Below, piece after piece: positions 7,729-13,245 of a stretch of 13,245 nt of DNA. The stretch is from the NCBI GenBank assembly GCA_028820945.1, contig JAPPHW010000196.1, positions 1-13,245 of the forward strand. The letters are read 5' to 3'. The DNA comes from Defluviicoccus sp. (GTDB taxonomy: Bacteria > Pseudomonadota > Alphaproteobacteria > MPNO01). The stretch's first letter is position 1. Every line of letters begins with the position of its first letter. Below the pieces are notes generated by a model that searched no databases, was not told the DNA's origin, and was given only the letters and a program-made list of their open reading frames with translations. A program made the translations under genes and the position numbers.

Positions 7729-9191
7729 CGGGATCGAGCGGCCGGGCGGGCTTCGTCGAACGCCACGGGCTCTGGGACGACTCGGATCGCGAAGCCGCGG
7801 CGGACATGCTGAGGCGCATCGAGGCGGACGGGATCGAGGCCGTCCGCTTCTCGTTCCCGGACCAGCACGGGATCCTGCGCGGCAAGGCGGTGATGGCGGA
7901 TGAGGTGGCGGGAGCGCTCGCTGGAGGCGTTTCGATGACCTCCACGCTTCTCGTCAAGGACACCGCCCACAAGACGGTTCCACCCGTGTTCCGTTCCGGC
8001 GCGGGAATCGGCATGCCGGAGCTCACCGGCGCGGCGGACTTCCTGATGGTCGCAGATCCAACGACCTTTCGTGTCCTGCCCTGGGCGCCCGGGACCGGGT
8101 GGGTGCTGTGCGACATCCGCTGGCCGGACGGCAGGGCGATCCCATTCTCGACCCGGGACGTGTGCCGCGCCTCGCTCGCCCGGCTGGCCGAGCGCGGCTA
8201 CGACTACGTCACCGGAGTCGAGGTCGAGTTCCATATCTTCCGCCTGGAAGACCCGCGCATGGAGGCCGAAGGGGCCGGCCAGCCCGCCGCGCCGCCGGAG
8301 GTGTCGCTTCTCACCCACGGCTACCAGTATCTGACCGAAATCCGGCTCGACGAGCTCGATCCGGTCTTCGCGGTGCTGCGGCGCGACCTGACGGCGTTGG
8401 GCCTGCCGCTGCGTTCTCTCGAGGTCGAGTTCGGGCCGAGCCAGGTCGAGGTCACCTTCCAGCCGGGTACGGGGCTGGAATCGGCCGACACCGTGATCCT
8501 GTTCCGCAACGCCGTGAAGCAGATCTGCGCGCGGCACGGCTACCACGCGACCTTCATGTGCCGGCCGCAGATCGAGAACGTGTTCGCGAGCGGCTGGCAT
8601 CTCCACCAGTCGCTGCGCGACCGCGGGACCGGCCGCCCGCTCTTCATGCCCGAGGAAGAAGACGGCGAGGGCGCGCTCCTGTCGGCGCTCGGGCGCAGCT
8701 TCGCCGCCGGTATCCTGAAGCACGCGAGCGCCGCGTCGGTGTTCACGACGCCGACGATCAACGGCTACAAGCGATTCAAGGCGTTCTCCCTCGCGCCCGA
8801 CCGGGCCGCCTGGGCACGCGACAATCGGGGCGCGATGCTCCGGATTATCGGCGGGGCGGGGGAGCCCGGAACGCGGATCGAGAACCGCGCCGGCGAGCCC
8901 GCCGCCAACCCGTACCTCTATCTCGCGTCGCAGATCGTCTCCGGCCTCGACGGGATCGACCGGCAGATCGACCCGGGCGAGGCGACCGAGACGCCGTACG
9001 ATGCCGAGGCGCCGGCCCTTCCCGCGAGCCTGATCGAAGCGGTCGCGGCGCTACGCAAGGACGAGGCGTTCCGTGCCGCGTTCGGCGAACCCTTCATCGA
9101 CTATATCTGCATGATCAAGGAAGCAGAGATCGCGCGCTATCTCTCGGATGTGACGGACTGGGAACAGCGCGAGTATTTCCGGATTTTCTGA
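7725..9191 (+). CDS. Glutamine-synthetase-like gamma-glutamyl ligase
   Basis: The 488-residue protein starts at GTG 7725, in a 4-base GTGA overlap with the Rieske stop, implying translational coupling. The conserved N-terminus GFVERHGLW supports this start over ATG 7806. The catalytic half is intact: metal-binding Glu166 and Glu168 in GVEVEFH, Glu233, Glu235 and Glu242 in LEVEFGPSQVEV, His292 and His294 in GWHLHQSL, and Arg384-x-Glu386-x-Arg388 in TRIENR before ANPYLYLASQIVSGLDGID. The DGSS loop that supplies the ammonium-binding Asp in true glutamine synthetases is not evident; MTSTLLVKDTAHKTVPP (71-87) lies in that region. This points to ATP-dependent gamma-glutamylation of an amine other than ammonia, as in PuuA, IpuC or the GS-like component of aniline oxygenase systems. 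The coupling to a Rieske oxygenase strengthens that reading. The amine itself is unknown. Confidence 0.92.
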   Translation: MTGSSGRAGFVERHGLWDDSDREAAADMLRRIEADGIEAVRFSFPDQHGILRGKAVMADEVAGALAGGVSMTSTLLVKDTAHKTVPPVFRSGAGIGMPELTGAADFLMVADPTTFRVLPWAPGTGWVLCDIRWPDGRAIPFSTRDVCRASLARLAERGYDYVTGVEVEFHIFRLEDPRMEAEGAGQPAAPPEVSLLTHGYQYLTEIRLDELDPVFAVLRRDLTALGLPLRSLEVEFGPSQVEVTFQPGTGLESADTVILFRNAVKQICARHGYHATFMCRPQIENVFASGWHLHQSLRDRGTGRPLFMPEEEDGEGALLSALGRSFAAGILKHASAASVFTTPTINGYKRFKAFSLAPDRAAWARDNRGAMLRIIGGAGEPGTRIENRAGEPAANPYLYLASQIVSGLDGIDRQIDPGEATETPYDAEAPALPASLIEAVAALRKDEAFRAAFGEPFIDYICMIKEAEIARYLSDVTDWEQREYFRIF

Positions 9192-9482
9192 CGGACTTGT
9201 TGGGCGTTGCCTCACCGTATCCTATGCCTTTAAGTCACCCCGGACTTGTTCCGGGGTCCAGAGCAACAGGCACCGTAATCGCGTGGTCTCCCTGGACCCC
9301 GGAACAAGTCCGGGGTGACAATCTTGGCTCTTCTACGGCACAAGATCGGCGGCCAGAGTCTATCCGTTTCACATTGAAGCGTCGTTACCGTTTCTCCCTG
9401 GTCGATCATAACGAAGGAGAGCGGAGGAAGTGGTTCCAACGAGAACAGAGCCGTCTAACGCATCCGCAGAAAATGACCGCAT
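9192..9482. other. Intergenic region between convergent genes
   Basis: This 291-base gap lies between the GS-like gene and the convergent orphan gene. It holds the inverted repeat at 9234-9319 and nothing else I can support. Base composition falls visibly after about 9320. Short frames crossing it translate the repeat and lack family resemblance. Confidence 0.7.
9234..9319. repeat. REP/BIME-like palindromic repeat, two inverted units
   Basis: A perfect 28-base inverted repeat lies at 9234-9261 and 9292-9319, separated by 30 bases. Each arm is itself a hairpin with stem CCCCGGA/TCCGGGG around a CTTGT (or ACAAG) loop, so one transcript can fold either as two small hairpins or one long 28-bp stem. 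GTCACCCCGGA...GGGGTCCAG elements of this kind recur between genes in many alphaproteobacteria, especially sphingomonads, and behave like REP/BIME elements. It sits between two convergent genes, where it may act as a bidirectional terminator or mRNA 3'-end stabiliser. Genome copy number cannot be judged from this window. Confidence 0.85.
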
Positions 9483-10271
9483 TTAGCGACAAAAGTCGTC
9501 GAGTGCTTCCCGCAACCGCATCGTTTCGTCACGGCTTGGCGGACCCGCGCTCCCGCTGTGCTTCTCGGCAATCACGGTAAGCCCGCCACCTTGCAAAACA
9601 ATAACACTCCGGGTCTTGGCGCTACTCCCGTAGCCTATCCCACCGTTTCCCAGGCACCTGACGACCTTTAGTTCAGGAATTCTTTTGAGGATCGAAAACC
9701 ATGGAGCACCGAATGCAAAAATAGGGACGCCGAGTTCTTTTACAGGTTCCCAGACGTGCTCTTGGATAAATTCTCGTGCAGCTCCACCTCCTATCGGTGC
9801 GGTGATGCCATGGCTATGCCAAGGGTAAAGCTCGAAAGAGACCATCGCGCTACAGGGCAGTTCTGGATTGTCAATCCAGTCACGTAGGAATCGGAGGCGC
9901 CTCCTATGGTGACTGTTCCGACCATTCTTGCTGACCCATGGGTCCCTGAGATACGGCCAGGATGCCGCCCACGCCGAGTAAGAGCCTTTTTCACGAATCT
10001 CATGGACAAAGATGCCGCCTCGGTGGTGAAAGCGTGGATCAGGTTTTCCGGGATTGAGGGCGAGAAACACAGCTCGCGGCTTCGTCAACGGTCCGAGAAA
10101 AAGTTCGGGTAAAGCATCCCGATCAACGACACCCTTGCCTTTGCCCTGATACGACGAGGCCCAAGGTTCCACAGACTCCGGAATCCTGCCGTCGGCCAAA
10201 AACTCTTCGACGACCGTGTCCCAAAACTGAGACACGGCGCGGCACGCGGAACCCAAAGCGTGTGTCGTCAT
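9483..10271 (-). CDS. Uncharacterised protein, possibly uracil-DNA-glycosylase-superfamily-like
   Basis: This is a 262-residue soluble protein with no signal peptide or membrane segment. I do not recognise the family with certainty. Three short stretches resemble the UDG/SMUG fold pattern: a buried strand ending in FLALNPG (69-75, compare the MNPG of SMUG1), FELYPWHS (146-153), and a late EKHSGSAGPPS (236-246) that could occupy the place of the HPS-type DNA-binding loop. Order and spacing fit, but no classical catalytic motif is complete. The ATG at 10271 is chosen because GGAAGG lies 7 bases upstream; the 5 extra codons from TTG 10286 would start inside that SD. Its GC content is clearly lower than in all neighbours, suggesting acquisition by transfer. 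It lies 72 bases downstream of the amidase on the same strand and next to the REP-like repeat. Reality of the gene is likely; function is speculative. Confidence 0.75.
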   Translation of the reverse strand: MTTHALGSACRAVSQFWDTVVEEFLADGRIPESVEPWASSYQGKGKGVVDRDALPELFLGPLTKPRAVFLALNPGKPDPRFHHRGGIFVHEIREKGSYSAWAASWPYLRDPWVSKNGRNSHHRRRLRFLRDWIDNPELPCSAMVSFELYPWHSHGITAPIGGGAAREFIQEHVWEPVKELGVPIFAFGAPWFSILKRIPELKVVRCLGNGGIGYGSSAKTRSVIVLQGGGLTVIAEKHSGSAGPPSRDETMRLREALDDFCR

Positions 10272-10343
10272 CGATGCACCTTCCAATTGGTTGGCGGATT
10301 GAGAATCGGTTCCAAGAAGGAAAGGGATTCGTAGCCACAGGAC

Positions 10344-11714
10344 TCAATATCCTGAGAGTGCCCTCACTATCTTCTCGATCGCAAGCCCGACACGGATCAG
10401 GTGGGCGTCCGCCCCGGTACCGTCGACGATCATCAGGCCCACCGGCGCCTCGCCGGGCTCGTGGATCGGGATCGATAGCGCGCAGCGGTCGAGGAAATTG
10501 CCGAACGTCGTGTTGCGGAGGATGAACGGGTTCATCTCCGCGTAGAGCTCGTCGCTCGCCACGATGTCGTCGATCGGCGGCGCGACGATGGCGACCGTCG
10601 GCATCAGCAGGGCGTCGTAATCGGCGCCGATCGCGTCCGCGCGGGCCTGGATATCGGCGCGCGCCCGGATGACGTCCAGAAGGTCCGCGCCGGAGATCTT
10701 GGCGCCCCGCTCGATCCGCGTCCGAACCCTCGGATCGACCATGTTCCCCTTGGCGGCCAGCCGGTCGCGGTGGAGCGCGTAGGCCTCGGCCCCGAGAATG
10801 CCGCCCGCCGCGCTGACTTCGAGAATGTCGGCGAACGGGTCGAAGGCGATGTCCCGCAACAGCGCGCCGGCGGCGGAGAGACGGTCAAGGGCTGCCTGGA
10901 ACGCACGGCTCACCGTGTCGTCCATACCGTCCTGGACGATCGTTGTCGGGACGCCGAAGCGCAGCCCTTCGATGGGCAGCGGCACCGGCTCGGCCCACAT
11001 GTCGCCGCCGGACATCGCCGCGTCGAGCAGCGCGCAGCAGGCGACCGTAGGCGCCAGCGGCCCCGCCGAATCCAGCGTGTTCGACAGCGGGAACACGCCG
11101 TCGAGCGGAATCCGCCCGGTGGTGGTCTTCAGTCCCGTCACGCCGCAGAGCGCCGCCGGGATGCGGACCGAACCGCCGGTGTCGCTCCCAATGGCGGCGG
11201 CCGCCATGCCGTCCGTGACGGAGACCGCGGCGCCGGAGGACGATCCTCCCGGTATCCTCCCGCGCGTCCGGTCCCACGGGTTCCCGGGCGTGCCGAAGTG
11301 GGGGTTGATCCCGATCCCCGAATAGGCGAATTCGGTCAGGTTCGTGCGGCCGAGCACGATCGCCCCCGCCGCGCGCAGCCGGGCCACGACGGTCGAATCC
11401 CTGACGGCGGGTGCGTCGTCGGCAAGCGTGGGCGAGGCCGCCGTGGTGACTTCTCCCGCGACGTCGAACAGGTCTTTCATCGAAATCGGCAGCCCGGCCA
11501 GCGGCGAGGGGACCACGCTCGCCTTTCGCAGCGCGTCGCTGGCTTCGGCCTCTACCCGCGCGCGATCCGCGTTGCAGGAAAGAAACGTCCGCGAACCTTC
11601 GCCATCGGGCGCCTCGATGGCCGCCAGCGCCTGCTCCACGAGCTCGCGGCTCGTCGTCGCACCCGACGAAAGGTCGGCGGCGAGATGCGACAGGGGTGCG
11701 GAACCAAGCGACAC
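10344..11714 (-). CDS. Amidase-signature family hydrolase
   Basis: The protein has 456 residues from GTG 11714. It belongs to the amidase-signature family (GatA, fatty-acid amide hydrolase, allophanate hydrolase relatives), which cleaves carboxamides with a Ser-cisSer-Lys triad. All three are visible: Lys80 in PISMKDLFDV, the cis-Ser in GGSSSGAA (156-163), and nucleophile Ser182 in GSDTGGSVRIPAA. The C-terminal part (from about 230) is typical. I prefer GTG 11714 because GGGAGA lies 6 bases upstream. The in-frame ATG 11762 would add 16 residues, has no SD, and reads through an unconserved-looking stretch. No gatB or gatC neighbour is seen, so a catabolic amidase is more likely than an aminoacyl-tRNA amidotransferase subunit. 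It is divergent from the hydrolase-OsmC gene. The substrate might be an amide formed or liberated by the nearby pathway genes (inference). Confidence 0.92.
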   Translation of the reverse strand: MSLGSAPLSHLAADLSSGATTSRELVEQALAAIEAPDGEGSRTFLSCNADRARVEAEASDALRKASVVPSPLAGLPISMKDLFDVAGEVTTAASPTLADDAPAVRDSTVVARLRAAGAIVLGRTNLTEFAYSGIGINPHFGTPGNPWDRTRGRIPGGSSSGAAVSVTDGMAAAAIGSDTGGSVRIPAALCGVTGLKTTTGRIPLDGVFPLSNTLDSAGPLAPTVACCALLDAAMSGGDMWAEPVPLPIEGLRFGVPTTIVQDGMDDTVSRAFQAALDRLSAAGALLRDIAFDPFADILEVSAAGGILGAEAYALHRDRLAAKGNMVDPRVRTRIERGAKISGADLLDVIRARADIQARADAIGADYDALLMPTVAIVAPPIDDIVASDELYAEMNPFILRNTTFGNFLDRCALSIPIHEPGEAPVGLMIVDGTGADAHLIRVGLAIEKIVRALSGY

Positions 11715-11840
11715 GGCAATTCTCCCGGGTTGCGGCGCGGCGGCCGCGCGATCTGAACACATCGGCTCGAAACGGCCAAGCGCGGGTGGCGGCGCGCGCG
11801 GCGAATGGTAAGTTCCGCGTCCATCGGTGAGAGGCTGGCG

Positions 11841-13073
11841 ATGAAATCCGAGAAAGCCACCTTCAAGGGTGCGGGCGGCGACACGCTCGCCGCGCGGCTC
11901 GAACGCCCGGCGGGCGAGATCCGCGCCTATGCGCTGTTCGCGCACTGCTTCACCTGCTCCAAGGACATTTTCGCGGCGTCCCGCATCGCGGCGGCGCTGG
12001 CGTCCAACGGCATCGCGACGCTTCGCTTCGACTTCACAGGGCTCGGCGCGAGCGGCGGCGACTTCGCCAACACCGATTTCAGCTCCAATGTCGACGACCT
12101 GATCGCCGCGGCGGACTGGCTGCGCGCCGAACACGAAGCGCCGTCGATCCTGATCGGGCACAGCCTCGGCGGTGCCGCCGTGCTGGCCGCCGCCGATTCT
12201 ATCGAGGAAGCGGTCGGCGTCGTCACCGTCGGCGCGCCGAGCGATCCGTCCCACGTTTCCCACCTGTTCGCCGACGACATCGAAAAGATCGAACGGGACG
12301 GAGAGGCCGACGTGACCATCGCCGGACGCCCGTTCCGCATCCACAAGCAGTTCCTCGACGACATCGCCGGACAGCGCCTGCGGGACCGGGTGGCCGCGCT
12401 CCGCAAGGCGCTGCTCGTGATGCACGCGCCGTTCGACCGCACGGTCGGCATCGACAACGCGGCGGAGATATTCCAGGCCGCCAAACACCCGAAGAGCTTC
12501 GTCTCGCTCGACAGCGCGGACCACCTGCTGACGCGACGCGAGGACGCGGTTTATGCGGCGGAGGTGGTGGCCGCGTGGGCGAGCCGGTTCCTTCCGCCCG
12601 CGCGCGCTCCCGCCGCCGTTCCCGAGGCGGAAGCCGTGGTCGTCGCGGAGAACGGGATCGGGCCGTTCGGCCAGGATATTGCCGTGGGCGAGCACCGCTT
12701 GACCGCGGACGAACCGGTATCGGTCGGCGGTCTGGACCGGGGTCTCACGCCCTACCAGCTTTTGTCTTCCGCGCTCGGGACGTGTACGACGATGACGCTC
12801 CGGATGTACGCCGAGCGCAAGAAATGGCCGCTCGAACGCGCCACGGTGACGGTGCGTCAGAAGAAGATCCACGCCTCGGACTGCGCCGAATGCGAAACCC
12901 GGGACGGCCGGATCGACTCCTTCGTACGCGAGATCGAACTCGTTGGCCCACTGGATCGGGAACAGCGCGACAAGCGATTGGAAATAGCTGACAAATGCCC
13001 TGTGCACCGAACTCTCCACCAGGAAGTTCGGATATCGACGAAGCTGCGCCCAAATTCTGCAGTACTTAATTAA
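11841..13073 (+). CDS. Bifunctional alpha/beta-hydrolase-OsmC fusion protein
   Basis: This 410-residue fusion has two domains. Residues 1-255 are an alpha/beta hydrolase with nucleophile Ser108 in GHSLGG, acid Asp199 in HAPFDRTVG and His228 in DSADHLL. Residues about 265-400 are an OsmC/Ohr-type domain with the redox cysteines Cys315 in ALGTCTTMTL and Cys386 in DKCPVHRTL. OsmC proteins reduce organic hydroperoxides; the attached hydrolase may release or process ester-linked peroxides. This domain order is a known bacterial fusion. ATG 11841 is preferred over the ATG at 11805 because GAGAGG precedes it at 6-7 bases and the alignable region starts there. The last ten residues (KLRPNSAVLN) extend past where such domains usually end, and the coding sequence becomes AT-richer there, running into an AT-rich junction. 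Its link to the catabolic genes is unclear; it may be general peroxide defence. Confidence 0.93.
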   Translation: MKSEKATFKGAGGDTLAARLERPAGEIRAYALFAHCFTCSKDIFAASRIAAALASNGIATLRFDFTGLGASGGDFANTDFSSNVDDLIAAADWLRAEHEAPSILIGHSLGGAAVLAAADSIEEAVGVVTVGAPSDPSHVSHLFADDIEKIERDGEADVTIAGRPFRIHKQFLDDIAGQRLRDRVAALRKALLVMHAPFDRTVGIDNAAEIFQAAKHPKSFVSLDSADHLLTRREDAVYAAEVVAAWASRFLPPARAPAAVPEAEAVVVAENGIGPFGQDIAVGEHRLTADEPVSVGGLDRGLTPYQLLSSALGTCTTMTLRMYAERKKWPLERATVTVRQKKIHASDCAECETRDGRIDSFVREIELVGPLDREQRDKRLEIADKCPVHRTLHQEVRISTKLRPNSAVLN

Positions 13074-13111
13074 GAACATATTATAAACTATTATATTAAT
13101 TTAATAATATG
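13066..13111. promoter_or_regulatory. AT-rich junction with inverted repeat over a start codon
   Basis: About 46 bases are almost entirely A/T in an otherwise GC-rich window. They begin with the palindrome TTAATTAA (13066-13073), which contains the stop of the OsmC fusion gene. They contain CATATTAT (13077-13084) and its exact complement ATAATATG (13104-13111), whose last three bases are the MFS start codon. TATAAA- and TATTAT-like hexamers are present, but so little sequence separates them from the start that a normal leader with an SD is not possible. It could be a promoter, an operator, or a scar of recombination. Confidence 0.45.
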
Positions 13112-13245
13112 CCTTCATTCCCTGATGAACGAGCCAGCGCGGTTGTCGATTCGCGCTATGCCCTGTTCCGTCTCGCCGTGACCCTGGTCATGGCGACGAT
13201 CGGGAGCATCGGTCTCTGGTCCTATGTGATCGTGATGCCGGCGGT
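13109..13245 (+). CDS. MFS transporter, N-terminal fragment (runs off window)
   Basis: The frame opens at ATG 13109 and continues for 45 full codons to the right edge. The N-terminus MPSFPDERASAVVDSRYALF is followed by a hydrophobic segment from about residue 20 (FRLAVTLVMATIGSIGLWSY, then VIVMPA), consistent with the first membrane helix of a major facilitator superfamily permease. I recall the SAVVDSRY-FRLAV opening from alphaproteobacterial MFS proteins often annotated as permeases near catabolic genes. There is no SD; the start lies at the end of an AT-rich inverted repeat. Only the first helix can be seen, so the transported compound cannot be inferred. Confidence 0.75.
   Translation, partial: MPSFPDERASAVVDSRYALFRLAVTLVMATIGSIGLWSYVIVMPA

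Noticed and set aside
9230..9439. 69-codon minus-strand frame in the intergenic region
   Set aside because: Its C-terminal part is a translation of the REP-like repeat (VTPDLFRGP...), a common false small gene; no supporting features.
8099..9580. 493-codon plus-strand frame overlapping the GS-like gene and running through the repeat
   Set aside because: Shadow frame of the GS gene; the tail merely translates the palindromic repeat and intergenic DNA.
9192..10343. Insertion sequence or integrase-bearing island around the low-GC gene
   Set aside because: No transposase, integrase, target-site duplication or tRNA attachment site is visible; only composition and the REP-like repeat suggest transfer.
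10344..13079. A 911-codon open minus-strand frame covering both the amidase and the whole hydrolase-OsmC gene
   Set aside because: Only its C-terminal half encodes the amidase. The upstream part is Arg/Asp/Glu-rich antisense readthrough of the OsmC fusion gene in GC-rich DNA and shows no domain.
1..13245. CRISPR array, tRNA, rRNA or riboswitch
   Set aside because: No regularly spaced direct repeats, cloverleaf with CCA-adjacent acceptor, rRNA segments or recognisable riboswitch core were found on reading both strands.

Overview
This window looks like chromosomal DNA of a GC-rich alphaproteobacterium. Sphingomonadales is my best guess. The protein styles support this: a PDO-type Rieske oxygenase, a glutamine-synthetase-like ligase, an alpha/beta-hydrolase-OsmC fusion, and an MFS N-terminus with the SAVVDSRYALFRLAV pattern. 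A CCCCGGA...TCCGGGG palindromic intergenic repeat of a kind common in that group also fits. The placement is inference, because no rRNA, tRNA or other marker gene is present.

Layout. A divergent pair opens the window: an aldehyde dehydrogenase (minus, cut by the left edge) and a ThDP-dependent decarboxylase-like enzyme (plus, 1374-3089). The latter is followed after 8 bases by an MmgE/PrpD-family gene (3098-4453). This plus-strand pair meets, with only 3 bases between stop codons, a minus-strand pair: a zinc-less quinone-oxidoreductase-like MDR enzyme (6327-5335) and then a LigI-like lactonase/amidohydrolase (5323-4457). Divergent from the MDR gene is a translationally coupled plus-strand pair: a PDO-type Rieske oxygenase alpha subunit (6430-7728) and a glutamine-synthetase-like ligase (7725-9191). 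A 28-bp perfect inverted repeat follows (9234-9319). Next come a lower-GC orphan gene with weak uracil-DNA-glycosylase-superfamily resemblance (10271-9483) and an amidase-signature enzyme (11714-10344), both on the minus strand. The right end holds the alpha/beta-hydrolase-OsmC fusion (11841-13073), a strikingly AT-rich junction, and the first 45 codons of an MFS transporter (from 13109).

How the genes may work together (inference). The set reads as a catabolic island for an unidentified, probably aromatic and nitrogen-containing, compound. The GS-like ligase would gamma-glutamylate an amine and the Rieske enzyme would oxygenate it. The lactonase-like amidohydrolase would open a lactone from a cleaved ring. 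The amidase would release an amide. The MmgE/PrpD protein would dehydrate or decarboxylate a di- or tricarboxylic acid. The ThDP enzyme would decarboxylate a 2-oxo acid to an aldehyde, which the dehydrogenase would oxidise, and the MFS protein may be the transporter. No Rieske reductase or ferredoxin, ring-cleavage dioxygenase or transcriptional regulator is visible here, so any such pathway would have to be completed elsewhere. I see no CRISPR array, transposase, tRNA or rRNA.
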